Both the position numbers and the translations under genes were made by a program. A stretch of DNA of 61,376 bases from Dactylosporangium sp. AC04546 (GTDB taxonomy: Bacteria > Actinomycetota > Actinomycetes > Mycobacteriales > Micromonosporaceae). The stretch is from the NCBI RefSeq assembly GCF_022095675.1, contig NZ_JAHYSG010000075.1, forward strand, positions 1 to 61,376. Reading direction: 5' to 3'. The notes under the pieces were generated by a model. That model saw only the letters and a list, made by a program, of their open reading frames with translations. It had not been told where the DNA came from and ran no database searches. Positions 34,003 through 42,479 of this stretch are shown piece after piece; position 1 is the stretch's first letter; the number at the start of each line of letters is the position of its first letter.

Positions 34003-34755
34003 TCAGATCTGGTTGACGCCGCCGTCCACGAGCAGCTCGGAGCCGGTGATGTAGCTGCTCTGACCGGAGGCGAGGAAGAGGGCCGCGGCGGCCTGCTCGG
34101 CCGGGTCGGCGACGCGCCCCAGCGGCACCCCGGCGGCCAGCATGGCGAGGAACTCCTCCGGACCAACACCGGCCGGAGCGTTGCCCCGCACCAGCGACGT
34201 GTCCGTCGTGTGCGGTGCGAGCGCGTTGACCCGGATGCCCCGGTCCTTCAGCTCGTTGGCCCAGGTACGGGCCAGCGAGCGGACCCCGGCCTTGGCCGCG
34301 GCGTAGAGCCCGACGCCGGCCGCGCCACGGCCGGCGGTGGTGGACGAACAGAGGATGACCGAGGCATTGTCGTTGAGCAGCGGCAGGGCCTTCTGCACGG
34401 TGAACAGCGCGCTGCGCAGGTTGAGCCGGGTTTCGTGCTCGTAGTCCTCCTCGGTCACCCGGGCCAGCGACAACATGCGCGTTCCGCCGGCGTTGGCGAA
34501 GAGAACGTCGATCCGGCGTCCGTCGGCGCCGATGGTGGCGAAGAGCCGGTCGAGGTCGGCCAGATTCGTCACGTCGCCCTGCACCCCGCTCGCGCGGGCC
34601 GCGCCGATGCGGACCACCGCCTCGTCGAGTTCCGGCTTGCGCCGTCCGGTGAGGTAGACGTATGCGCCTTCCTCGGCGAAGCGCAGCGCGCTGGCGAACC
34701 CGATGCCATCGCTGGAACCCGTCACCACCGCGACCTTGCCGTCGAGCTGACCCAT
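34003..34755 (-). CDS. Short-chain dehydrogenase/reductase
   Basis: A 250-residue classical SDR, NAD(P)H-dependent. It has TGSSDGIG (12–19), NAG (88–90), Ser137/138 and the active Tyr151-x3-Lys155 (YAAAK). The C-terminal GSELLVDGGV is standard. The ATG at 34755 follows GGGAGAAAAATTC. The divergent intergenic region carries a strong palindrome at 34863, so it may be regulated by a dedicated repressor. Confidence 0.92.
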   Translation of the reverse strand: MGQLDGKVAVVTGSSDGIGFASALRFAEEGAYVYLTGRRKPELDEAVVRIGAARASGVQGDVTNLADLDRLFATIGADGRRIDVLFANAGGTRMLSLARVTEEDYEHETRLNLRSALFTVQKALPLLNDNASVILCSSTTAGRGAAGVGLYAAAKAGVRSLARTWANELKDRGIRVNALAPHTTDTSLVRGNAPAGVGPEEFLAMLAAGVPLGRVADPAEQAAAALFLASGQSSYITGSELLVDGGVNQI

Positions 34756-35345
34756 TGAATTTTTCTCCCATGACTTCACTGCGTGAACGGCGGGCCCGTT
34801 GACCGCCTGCCTCGCCAGTGCATCTCGCGGGAGCTGCGTAAACAATGATCAATTCAGCAAGGACCGATACCCTCGGGGTATCGGTTGAAATGCACCGGCG
34901 CCCGTTACCAGATCCATGTCGACCAATTTCAATTTCGGCACGCCGGTTCCCTGATGGGGGCAACCATGGCACCATGGTCGGTCATGTGGAGCCCTCACTG
35001 TGGAGAACGGCGTTCTGGCGAATACTGATCTACCGAGGGCTCCACGCTCCAGCGCTCGCTGAAAAACGTTCGCGAAACCGCCGGCCGCCGCGCCGCCTCG
35101 CCCCCGTGTCGAGATCGTCCGGCCGCGTCCTGCGGCGCACCGCGAATCTTGACCACCGCCCAGAGGACCGGCCGCCGACCATGAAGACGCTGGTCGGCGG
35201 GGAGTTTGCAGCGAAACTTTCAAGCTCATTTCCGATTGCGTACGAGGTAGACGCCGTACCCGTGATCGGTCACCTTGACGCGATGCCGCGCCGGTGCGGA
35301 GCGTGATGACGCATCAACCGCAGTTCGTCAATGTAAGGAGACTCG
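34756..35345. other. 590-nt intergenic region with AT-richer promoter segments
   Basis: No convincing gene lies here. It holds the promoter of the leftward SDR gene, a 23-nt palindrome at 34863–34885 and the 5' region of the GH6 gene with the ribosome binding site AAGGAG at 35335–35340. Base composition is lower in GC than the flanking genes (for example 35205–35260). Confidence 0.6.
34863..34885. promoter_or_regulatory. Operator-like palindrome
   Basis: ACCGATACCC (34863–34872), spacer TCG, GGGTATCGGT (34876–34885): ten perfectly paired positions. It lies 107 nt upstream of the SDR start. TACCC…GGGTA symmetry is seen in operators of CsoR-like and some MerR/TetR-type regulators; which protein binds is unknown. 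Confidence 0.6.
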
Positions 35346-37370
35346 ATGAGGCGCAAGCTCGCCCTCATATCGGCCGCCGCGCTCGCGGCCACCGGCGGTG
35401 TCGTCGTGGTCGCCAATCAGGCGTTCGCGGCGTCCGGGTGCTCAGCCAAGTACACGATCACCAACCAGTGGCCCGGAGGTTTCCAGGCCCAGGTTGACGT
35501 CACGAACCTCGGCGACCCGCTCACCAGCTGGAACGTCGGCTGGGACTTCGGCAACGCGTCCCAGACGATCACCCAGATCTGGAACGCCAACAAGACGCAG
35601 ACGGGGCTGCACGTCAGCGCCACGAACATGAGCTACAACGGCAACGTCGCCACCAACGGGACGATCTCGTTCGGGTTCACGGGCAGCTGGAGCGGTGCCA
35701 ACCCCGCCGGCACCAACTTCACGGTGAACAGCACCGCGTGCACCGGCACCGGTACCGGTAGCCCGTCCCCCTCGGCATCGGCCTCGGCCTCGGCCTCCGC
35801 GTCGACGAACCCGACCGCGCCGGTCGTGTCGCTGACGAGCCCGTCGTCCGGCTCCACGTTCACCGCGCCCGCCACGGTGGGCCTGGCCGCGACCGCGAGC
35901 GCCCCCGGCAGCACGGTCAGCAAGGTCGAGTTCTACAACGGCACCACGCTGCTCGGTACCGACACCAGCTCGCCGTACACCTTCAGCTGGACGAATGTCG
36001 CCGCCGGCTCGTACTCGCTGACCGCGAAGGCGTACAACGCCGCCAACCTGTCGACCACCAGCACCGCGGTGCCGATCACGGTCACCGGCGGTGGCACCGG
36101 TGGCACCCACGTCGACAACCCGTACGTCGGCGCCAAGGTCTACGTGAACCCGGACTGGTCGGCCAAGGCCGCCGCCGAGCCCGGCGGCAGCCGGGTCTCC
36201 AACCAGCCGACCGGCGTCTGGCTCGACACGATCGCCGCGATCAACGCGCCGGCCGGCTCGGGCTACACCACGAGCATGCGCAAGCACCTCGACAACGCGC
36301 TCGCCCAGGGCGCGACGCTCGCCCAGTTCGTGATCTACAACCTGCCCGGCCGGGACTGCGCGGCGCTCGCCTCCAACGGTGAGCTCGGCCCGACAGAGAT
36401 CAACCGGTACAAGACCGAGTACATCGACCCGATCGCCGCGATCGAGGCCGACCCGAAGTACGCGTCGATCCGGATCGTCAACATCGTCGAGATCGACTCG
36501 CTGCCGAACCTCGTGACCAACGCGGGCGGCGAGGCCGGCGCGACCGCGGCCTGCGCGACCATGAAGGCCAACGGCAACTACGTGACGGGTGTCCAGTACG
36601 CCCTGAGCAAGCTGCACGCGGCCGGCACCAACATCTACAACTACATCGACGCCGCCCACCACGGCTGGCTCGGCTGGGACAGCAACTTCGGCCCCGCCGC
36701 GCAGCTCTTCGCCAGCACGGCGCAGGGTGCCACCGGTGGCTTCAGCACGGTTGACGGCTTCATCACCAACACCGCGAACTACTCGGCGCTGAGCGAGCCG
36801 TTCGTCACCATCAACGCCACCGTCGGTGGCCAGTCGGTCCGTCAGTCCAAGTGGGTCGACTGGAACTTCTACACCGACGAGCTCACCTTCGCCCAGGCGT
36901 TCCGCAACCAGCTGGTCTCGCTGGGCTTCAACTCCAACATCGGCATGCTGATCGACACCTCCCGCAACGGCTGGGGCGGCTCCGCCCGGCCGACCGCGGC
37001 GAGCACGTCGACCGACATGAACACCTGGGTCAACGCGTCGCGCATCGACCGGCGCATCCACGCCGGCAACTGGTGCAACCAGAGCGGCGCCGGCCTCGGT
37101 GAGCGGCCGCGGGCGACCCCGGCCGCCGGCATCGACGCGTACGTGTGGATCAAGCCTCCGGGCGAGTCCGACGGTTCCAGCTCGCTGATCCCGACCGGCC
37201 CGAACAACCCGGGCGGCAAGGGCTTCGACGGGATGTGCGACCCGGCGTACACGGGCAACGGCCGTAACGGCAACAGCATGAGCGGCGCGCTGCCCAACGC
37301 CCCGGTCTCCGGTGCGTGGTTCTCCGCCCAGTTCCAGCAGCTCATGCAGAACGCCTACCCGGCCCTGTAA
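35346..37370 (+). CDS. Secreted cellobiohydrolase: CBM2 – Ig-like – GH6
   Basis: A 674-residue extracellular cellulase. A signal peptide (to about 29, QAFA-A) is followed by a family-2 cellulose-binding module (about 30–133: CSAKYTITNQWPGGFQAQV, SWNVGWDF, closing Cys), a Ser-rich linker (about 137–155), an Ig-like domain (about 157–250, SLTSPSSGSTFTAPATV) and a GH6 catalytic domain (about 258–674). The GH6 core shows VIYNLPGRDCAA, NIVEIDSLPNL, YIDAAHHGWLGW and IDTSRNGWGG, as in exo-acting cellobiohydrolases. It releases cellobiose from cellulose. A terminator follows at 37387. Confidence 0.93.
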   Translation: MRRKLALISAAALAATGGVVVVANQAFAASGCSAKYTITNQWPGGFQAQVDVTNLGDPLTSWNVGWDFGNASQTITQIWNANKTQTGLHVSATNMSYNGNVATNGTISFGFTGSWSGANPAGTNFTVNSTACTGTGTGSPSPSASASASASASTNPTAPVVSLTSPSSGSTFTAPATVGLAATASAPGSTVSKVEFYNGTTLLGTDTSSPYTFSWTNVAAGSYSLTAKAYNAANLSTTSTAVPITVTGGGTGGTHVDNPYVGAKVYVNPDWSAKAAAEPGGSRVSNQPTGVWLDTIAAINAPAGSGYTTSMRKHLDNALAQGATLAQFVIYNLPGRDCAALASNGELGPTEINRYKTEYIDPIAAIEADPKYASIRIVNIVEIDSLPNLVTNAGGEAGATAACATMKANGNYVTGVQYALSKLHAAGTNIYNYIDAAHHGWLGWDSNFGPAAQLFASTAQGATGGFSTVDGFITNTANYSALSEPFVTINATVGGQSVRQSKWVDWNFYTDELTFAQAFRNQLVSLGFNSNIGMLIDTSRNGWGGSARPTAASTSTDMNTWVNASRIDRRIHAGNWCNQSGAGLGERPRATPAAGIDAYVWIKPPGESDGSSSLIPTGPNNPGGKGFDGMCDPAYTGNGRNGNSMSGALPNAPVSGAWFSAQFQQLMQNAYPAL

Positions 37371-37386
37371 CAGCCCGACCCCACCC

Positions 37387-37420
37387 CCGGAGGGCCCCCG
37401 ACACATCGGGGGCCCTCCGG
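37387..37420 (+). terminator. Rho-independent-type terminator after the GH6 gene
   Basis: CCGGAGGGCCCCCGA (37387–37401) pairs perfectly with TCGGGGGCCCTCCGG (37406–37420) around a CACA loop, 17 nt after the stop codon. There is no U-tract, as is common in actinomycetes. Confidence 0.9.
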
Positions 37421-37449
37421 CCATTTCCAGACGACCCGGCGTGTCCCCG

Positions 37450-37839
37450 TCATGTCGAGCCTTGCAGGTACCTGCTCACCGCCGACGAGAACACCCCAGC
37501 GGGCAGTACCGGCGGTGGGCTCGCCGGTGGCGGCTCGGGCAATGCGGCCAGCCCGGCGATGAACGTCCCACGGTGCGCCGCCGACGATCGGCCCGCCGCG
37601 GTCAGCCAGTAACGGTCAGCGGCAACGTCGAACTCGACCAGCCCGGCCGCGGCCAGCCGGCTGACCGCCGCGACGAACTCGTCCTCCCGCGGAATCGCAT
37701 GGTTCAGGTAGTCGGCAGCGGCGATCACCCCGCGCAACGGCGACCCACCAGCCGAGTCCACCCCGCCGATCGACCGCAGTATCCACACGTCTGAGAGCGT
37801 CCAGCCTGCTGCCAAAGCGGTCTCCGTTGGTCGTGCCAT
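37450..37839 (-). CDS. Hypothetical protein, possible winged-helix
   Basis: A 129-residue protein. The middle (AVSRLAAAGLVEFDVAADRYWLTAAGRS) looks like the recognition helix and wing of a winged-helix domain. The C-terminal part is Pro-rich. It lies 14 nt downstream of the membrane protein at 37854 and is probably co-transcribed with it. Confidence 0.6.
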   Translation of the reverse strand: MARPTETALAAGWTLSDVWILRSIGGVDSAGGSPLRGVIAAADYLNHAIPREDEFVAAVSRLAAAGLVEFDVAADRYWLTAAGRSSAAHRGTFIAGLAALPEPPPASPPPVLPAGVFSSAVSRYLQGST

Positions 37840-37853
37840 TCCGCCCCACTCCC

Positions 37854-38366
37854 TCAGCGCCGGTCGAACCAGCTCAGGTGCACGGCGTGCGTGATGCCGA
37901 GCAGTGCGATGCAGACCGCCAGCACAAGTCCGGCCAGACCGCCGTCGGTCAGGTCGGGGGTCGGGTCGCCCGTGCCCGGCTTCGTCACCAGCATGAGCAC
38001 GATGAGCGCGGCCAGACCGGCGATCACGCCCGGCAACACGGCCGAACGGACCCGGAAGACGGCGAGGATCAATGCCGAGACCAGCCCCGCGAGGAGGAAC
38101 AGCCCGATCACGGCAGGCCCACCGCCGGAGCGGCCCGCCATGTCGAACACCGAGCCGTACTTCGCGGAATACGTCCCCGACTCGCTGACGACCACGACAT
38201 CCTTGAACAGCGGAAGGAAGGCCAGAACAACGGAGCCCATCGCCAGCGGCGCGTAGAACCGCGCGTATCGGTCGGAGATCGAGCCACGGACGACGGCGAC
38301 GTATTCGGACCACTCCACCAGCACATGCGGCGGCTGGTCGACACGGGCGGGTTCCGGTGCGGCCAT
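37854..38366 (-). CDS. Hypothetical four-helix membrane protein
   Basis: A 170-residue protein with hydrophobic segments at about 42–60, 84–104, 108–128 and 142–162; the region between helices 1 and 2 carries VSESGTYSAKYGSVFDMAG. No family recognised. The ATG at 38366 (MAAPEPARVDQPP) is favoured over upstream in-frame starts that have no coding character. Confidence 0.6.
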   Translation of the reverse strand: MAAPEPARVDQPPHVLVEWSEYVAVVRGSISDRYARFYAPLAMGSVVLAFLPLFKDVVVVSESGTYSAKYGSVFDMAGRSGGGPAVIGLFLLAGLVSALILAVFRVRSAVLPGVIAGLAALIVLMLVTKPGTGDPTPDLTDGGLAGLVLAVCIALLGITHAVHLSWFDRR

Positions 38367-38595
38367 ACGGCGCCTCCCTCTGGTCGCACACATTCTGGCA
38401 CGTCGATCACGAACCGATCCGCACGGCGAGACGCCCCCCGACCCTGTCCCTGTCGTACCAAACCGCGCGTCCGGCCCGCCGGGTGTCCCGCAGGATGATG
38501 TCCGTTTGGTGGCCGCGCGGAGTGGTATGGACCCGACCAGGACCGGCACACGATGAGCCGACATCCTCCAACCGCCGCCGGAGTGGAGCACTCCC

Positions 38596-39075
38596 GTGAC
38601 AGGATCTGAGCCTCGCATCGACTTCGCCAACCTCCCGGCGCCGACCGAGGGCATCGTGGTGACGTTGTTCATCACCGTGCGCGAGATAGCGCGGTCCCGC
38701 GACTTCTACTCGCGCGTTCTGGGCGGCACGGTCGTCCTGGCCGAGAATCCATGCATCGTCCGGTTGTCCAATTCATGGATCATCATGAACCCCGGCGGCC
38801 CGCCCACACCCGATAAACCGGGCATTTCGGTGGTGAACTACGAGCCCGGCGACACTACCTCGATCTTCATGAACCTGCGGGTCGCCGACATCCACGCCTG
38901 CTACGAGGACTGGAAGGCCAAAGGCGCAGAGTTCGTGACTCCCCCGATCGATCGGGAGGCCGAGATCCGCTGCTACATGCGCGACCCCGACGGATATCTC
39001 ATCGAGGTCGGCCAGTCGACCGGCCTGCTGCGGGGCAAGCTTGCCGCAAAACGCCCGGAGGATCTCCCAGGCTGA
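38596..39075 (+). CDS. VOC-family (glyoxalase/bleomycin-resistance fold) protein
   Basis: A 159-residue protein of the vicinal-oxygen-chelate fold: two βαβββ units, seen in TLFITVREIARSRDFYSRVLGG and MNLRVADIHACYEDWKAKGAEF, ending in RDPDGYLIEVGQ. The usual first-module metal His is absent, while Glu of LIEVG is kept. Function unknown. The GTG at 38596 is used. An SDR gene follows 65 nt downstream. Confidence 0.85.
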   Translation: MTGSEPRIDFANLPAPTEGIVVTLFITVREIARSRDFYSRVLGGTVVLAENPCIVRLSNSWIIMNPGGPPTPDKPGISVVNYEPGDTTSIFMNLRVADIHACYEDWKAKGAEFVTPPIDREAEIRCYMRDPDGYLIEVGQSTGLLRGKLAAKRPEDLPG

Positions 39076-39140
39076 CCGGGCCGTAGGGCCCACCCAGCCG
39101 GCAACGACGTTGGATGAGGTCGCCGAGGAGAGAGACATCA

Positions 39141-39848
39141 ATGGGTACGCAGAAAGTCGCCGTTATCACCGGCGCGTCCCAGGGCATCGGCGCGGCGCTC
39201 GTTTCCATGTACCGCAAGCTCGGCTACTCCGTCGTTGCGAACTCCCGCTCCATCGCACCGTCCGATGACCCCATGATCCTGACCGTCGCGGGCGACATCG
39301 CCGACCCAGCCGCCGGCGCCCGCGTCATCGAGCAGGGCCTGGCCATGTTCGGCCGCATCGACACGCTGATCAACAACGCCGGCGTCTTCCTGGCCAAGCC
39401 GTTCACCGACTACACCGACGAGGACTACGACCTGGTGACCGGCGTGAACCTACGCGGGTTCTTCGAGGTCTCGAAGCGGGCCGTCGCCGCGATGCTCGAC
39501 CAGGGCGGCGGGCACATCGTCAACATCTCCACCAGCCTGGTCGACCACGCCGATTCGAGGGTGCCGTCCGCGCTGGCATCGCTGACCAAGGGCGGCCTCA
39601 ACGCGGTCACCAGGTCCCTGGCAATCGAGTACGCCGCTCGTGGCATCAGGGTCAACGCCGTCTCGCCCGGCATCATCCGTACACCGATGCACTCGGCCGA
39701 GACCCCCGAGGTCCTCGCCGGCATGCACCCGCTCGGACGGATGGGCGAGATCAGCGACATCGTCGACGCGATCGCCTATCTGGAAAAAGCCCCGTTCGTC
39801 ACCGGCGAGATCCTGCATGTCGACGGCGGCCAGAGCGCCGGCCGCTGA
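39141..39848 (+). CDS. Short-chain dehydrogenase lacking the catalytic Tyr
   Basis: A 235-residue SDR. The nucleotide-binding TGASQGIG (10–17), NNAG (78–81), NIS (128–130) and catalytic-site Lys150 are present. The position of the active Tyr (Lys−4) is Ala146 in SALASLTKGG. A subset of SDRs with the LTSLTKGGLNAVTRSLA-type segment shows the same change. It may work with another acid or have lost reductase activity. The ATG follows GAGGAGAGAG. Confidence 0.85.
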   Translation: MGTQKVAVITGASQGIGAALVSMYRKLGYSVVANSRSIAPSDDPMILTVAGDIADPAAGARVIEQGLAMFGRIDTLINNAGVFLAKPFTDYTDEDYDLVTGVNLRGFFEVSKRAVAAMLDQGGGHIVNISTSLVDHADSRVPSALASLTKGGLNAVTRSLAIEYAARGIRVNAVSPGIIRTPMHSAETPEVLAGMHPLGRMGEISDIVDAIAYLEKAPFVTGEILHVDGGQSAGR

Positions 39849-39898
39849 ATCCTCCGGCTGGTCGCCGGCGTTGTGCCGATGTCGCGGCCGCGAGGTCC

Positions 39899-40270
39899 CT
39901 AGAGCGGAGTCTCCTGATAGGTCGCCTCGCGCCAGTTCCCGTCCTGGCGCAGCCAGACCTCGCCGACGAGCACCTCGCGGGGCACGGGCTTGCCTGCGTA
40001 GGTGCCATCGAGCGTGCTGCGGAAGCTGATGAGCGCTTCCTCGGGGCCGAGCGGCGTCGTGGTCAGGTCGTCCGTCACGTAGCTCCGGAAGGCGTAGTCG
40101 TTCAAGTGGTCGAGCAGCTGTGCGCGCCCGTCGAAGCGGGCATAGGACATGATCGAGACGTGGTTGTCGGTGACGAGCGCTGCGACCTTGTCGGTGTTGC
40201 GCTCGATGAACGCGGTCCGCAGCTCGGCCACGGCAGTGGCCAACTCGCGATGCAGACGATCCTCATGCAC
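39899..40270 (-). CDS. SnoaL/NTF2-like protein (DUF4440 type)
   Basis: A 123-residue protein with the NTF2-like cone fold: helix AVAELRTAFIERNTDKVAALVTDNHVSI, then strands YVTDDLTTTPLGPEEALISF and EVWLRQDGNWREATYQE. Such proteins are enzymes or small binding modules; no catalytic residues can be assigned. It is convergent with the SDR gene and shares no operon. Confidence 0.85.
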   Translation of the reverse strand: MHEDRLHRELATAVAELRTAFIERNTDKVAALVTDNHVSIMSYARFDGRAQLLDHLNDYAFRSYVTDDLTTTPLGPEEALISFRSTLDGTYAGKPVPREVLVGEVWLRQDGNWREATYQETPL

Positions 40271-40327
40271 GTTCGTACCCCCTTGCTGTGGTCGACGCAG
40301 GTCCTACCCACCAGGGCGCTGGGTACG

Positions 40328-40375
40328 CGGCCCCCAAACCGGGGAGCGAACGAAGCGAGCCCGAAACACCCTCGC
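40328..40375 (-). repeat. Short relic of the tRNA-flank module
   Basis: CGGCCCCCAAACCGGGGAGC followed by GAACGAAGCGAGCCCG resembles the CCCCCCACCGGGGAGCGGCC…AAGGCCGCGCG part of the copies at 40652 and 43729. The surrounding 40271–40518 has no recognised gene. Confidence 0.45.
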
Positions 40376-40518
40376 TGGCAACTCGTCGACACGGCCCTGA
40401 GCAGCCACCCTGACGACAATTACGCCGAAACGTTCGACCGGTGGCTGTTGACACCAGCCGCCCGGGCGATGATTACCGGGTGCGGGCCTGGTGAGTTGAC
40501 CGACAAAGAGATCGAACG

Positions 40519-40620
40519 TTCGACCGCATGCTCATCGCCCAGGCCCAGGTCGAGGGCCTGACGCTGGCCACCCGCGACAGCGAGATCCGGAAGTACGACG
40601 TCAACATCCTTCCGATCTGA
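40519..40620 (+). pseudogene. C-terminal fragment of a VapC (PIN-domain) toxin
   Basis: Thirty-three codons read FDRMLIAQAQVEGLTLATRD then SEIRKYDVNILPI and stop. This is the final helix-strand of VapC ribonuclease toxins, including the DR-x-L-x-A-Q motif with the last catalytic Asp region. There is no start, no upstream PIN body and no vapB, so it is debris of a toxin–antitoxin locus. Confidence 0.75.
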
Positions 40621-40651
40621 TTTGGCGACTCCACGCGTTGGTGTTCCGCAC

Positions 40652-40815
40652 CCGCCATAGACGCTGCCGCGGTTTTCGGGGGGTGTGGGTGGGCGAAGCC
40701 CCCACTGGGGAGCGGCCGAAGGCCGCGCGGGAAATCCGGAACCACAAAGCGAAGCGCCCCCCGCGCTGAGCAGGGGGCGCCTGTAGTGGAGGCAACGGCG
40801 GCCTACTTGAAACCC
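40652..40815 (-). repeat. Dispersed repeat copy A (tRNA 3'-flank module)
   Basis: This 164-nt stretch matches 43729–43892 nearly base for base, with one compensating indel each way. Read leftward it has GGGTTTCAAGTAG (T-arm-like), a CTCCAC-like end, the hairpin GCGCCCCCTGCTCAGCGCGGGGGGCGC-type at about 40757–40783, TTCGCTTTGTGGTTCC, a GGCC hairpin and GCTTCGCCCACCCACACCCC. The same order follows tRNA-Ala at 22145. Confidence 0.8.
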
Positions 40816-40948
40816 ACATAATGGACATAAGCCATATTTTCGAATGGTAACCGCAGACGAGCTGGACACGGCAGAGGCCGTGGAGACGCATTGCGAACAG
40901 GGGATCGCCGGTAGACTGACGCACAAGGAGAGCAGGAGGTGGCAGACC

Positions 40949-41479
40949 ATGACGGTTGTTACGGCGGAAGTGCCCAACCGGCCACTCACGCTCGACGACG
41001 TGACGCGTATCGCGGCGGCAGACCCCGATCACCGCTTCGAACTCAGCGAGGGGAACCTGCTCATCATGCCGCCGGGCACGTGGCGCCATCAGAAGATCAG
41101 CGGCCTGCTCTTCACCTGGTTCCTGACCCACGGCTACCCGGACCAGGTCAACGTCGCACCCGGCGTCCGAACCGCAGCCGACGACCTGAACGGCCGCATC
41201 CCGGACTTGGTCGTCACGACCGAACCAATCGCTGATGAGATCGTCTGGCTCCCCCCGGACAAGGTCGCGCTGGCGATTGAGATCGTCTCCAAAGGCTCCG
41301 AACGCATGGACCGCTGGCTCAAGCCGGTCGAGTACGCGGAAGCCGGCATCCCCCTCTTCTGGCGCGTCGAGCCCGACGACACCGTCGTCCAGTTCCGCCT
41401 CGACGGCAACCGCTACGTAGAGTACGGCTCCGCCCCGCTCAAGGATCTGCTCGACGGAGACGTCCCCGACTTGTCCTAG
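40949..41479 (+). CDS. Uma2-family (DUF820) putative endonuclease-fold protein (second copy)
   Basis: A 176-residue Uma2 protein with intact core: HRFELSEGNLLIMPPGTWRH, IPDLVVTTE (Asp), ALAIEIVSKGSERMDRWLKP (Glu and Lys) and YAEAGIPLFWRVE. The ATG at 40949 follows AGGAGGTGG. The core motifs appear complete, as in the copy at 31530. It lies among toxin debris and repeats, in keeping with mobility. Confidence 0.88.
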   Translation: MTVVTAEVPNRPLTLDDVTRIAAADPDHRFELSEGNLLIMPPGTWRHQKISGLLFTWFLTHGYPDQVNVAPGVRTAADDLNGRIPDLVVTTEPIADEIVWLPPDKVALAIEIVSKGSERMDRWLKPVEYAEAGIPLFWRVEPDDTVVQFRLDGNRYVEYGSAPLKDLLDGDVPDLS

Positions 41480-41645
41480 CGAGCGGACCCATCCGTCGTC
41501 GGCACATCGGCAACGAACACACCGCCAGCACGCAACGCTCTAGAGTGCCCCGCTGCGGGCCGTTGAGCAGCGACAGCAGTTGCGCTGACGCTCACTACTT
41601 GAACCATGCCCGTGTCGTTCGATCCACTCATCGAGGGGGGCCACC

Positions 41646-41855
41646 ATGACCAGCCCCGACGTTGAGATCCTTCGAGCCGTTCTCGATCAGTGGAAGTCCG
41701 CCGTCGATGCCCCCACCGGGGAGCAGGCGAAGCCTGTGCGGAGAATCCGGAACCACCAACGGCAGGCGGCCCCCACCGCGAAGCAGGGGCCGCTGACTCT
41801 GGTCACGCGCGACGCCCACATTCACACATATGGCGTCGACTTCCGCGCCGTCTGA
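41646..41855 (+). pseudogene. Chimeric ORF: SnoaL-type N-terminus, repeat insert, VapC-type C-terminus
   Basis: The frame opens behind GAGGGGGGCC with MTSPDVEILRAVLDQWKSAV, typical of SgcJ/EcaC (SnoaL-like) proteins. Codons about 22–48 are translated repeat DNA (module copy B). It ends TLVTRDAHIHTYGVDFRAV, a VapC-type C-terminus. Three unrelated pieces in one open frame suggest decay after repeat-mediated joining, not a working gene. Confidence 0.6.
41709..41790 (-). repeat. Dispersed repeat copy B (partial)
   Basis: CCCCCACCGGGGAGCAGGCG then AAGCCTGTGCGGAGAATCCGG and AACCACCAACGGC match the middle of copies C and D. The T-arm-like end TACTTGAACC occurs separately at 41597–41606. Confidence 0.65.
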
Positions 41856-41893
41856 ACCCGCGCACGTGGTCGTCTGCGAGAAAGACCGGTGGT

Positions 41894-42403
41894 TCAGGCG
41901 AGCGTCTCGCAGAGGTTCTCCATTGTGCCGAGCCGGACCGGTACTTCCCGGTTGCCGTCGGGATGCCTGATCACGACGAAGTCGCCGTCAGTGATGTAGT
42001 CACCGCCGGGGAAGCCCACGTTGGACGCTCTGATCGGCAGGGCGTTGTGACCTTGAAGCTGTGAGATCCTGGTGCCGTCCGGCAGGTAGTACACGCGGAT
42101 GGTGCCGGTGGCGTCGCGGATGACCGTCTTGTGGTTGCTCGTGTTGGTGTAGCGGATCACCAGCACGCCGGCGAAGTCCTGGACCTTCGGCGAACCGTCC
42201 GGATAGGTGGCAGGGGTTCGCATCCGCTCGCGGTCCCGGATGATGTCGCCCTTGACCTCGAAGGGGCACACGTCCCCCGCCGGGATGACGAACGGTGGCG
42301 TGCTCGTCGGCTCCCATCCGCCGCCCGGGCCGGACGCGGCTGCCGACCCCGCAGTCACCATCACGATGGCCGCTGCCAGAACAAGCGTCTTCACCACGCG
42401 CAT
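41894..42403 (-). CDS. Secreted protein of unknown function
   Basis: A 169-residue exported protein. The Sec signal MRVVKTLVLAAAIVMVTAGS ends at AAA-S near 24. The mature part is β-rich (VCPFEVKGDIIRDRERM, FAGVLVIRYTNTSNHKTV, GDFVVIRHPDGNREVPV) with two Cys, resembling small actinobacterial secreted proteins without assigned function. The ATG at 42403 follows GAGGGAGG. It is co-directional with the regulator upstream, 76 nt apart. Confidence 0.75.
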   Translation of the reverse strand: MRVVKTLVLAAAIVMVTAGSAAASGPGGGWEPTSTPPFVIPAGDVCPFEVKGDIIRDRERMRTPATYPDGSPKVQDFAGVLVIRYTNTSNHKTVIRDATGTIRVYYLPDGTRISQLQGHNALPIRASNVGFPGGDYITDGDFVVIRHPDGNREVPVRLGTMENLCETLA

Positions 42404-42479
42404 GTGGCCTCCCTCAAGTCCGTTGCACTGTCCCGGACATGGTGGGCTCAGCCGGTGCGACGGCTCCACGATTCGGTTC

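Noticed and set aside
34849..35229. Minus-strand frame of 126 codons in the SDR–GH6 gap
   Set aside because: No ribosome site, no family, and composition unlike nearby genes; the gap is better explained as regulatory DNA.
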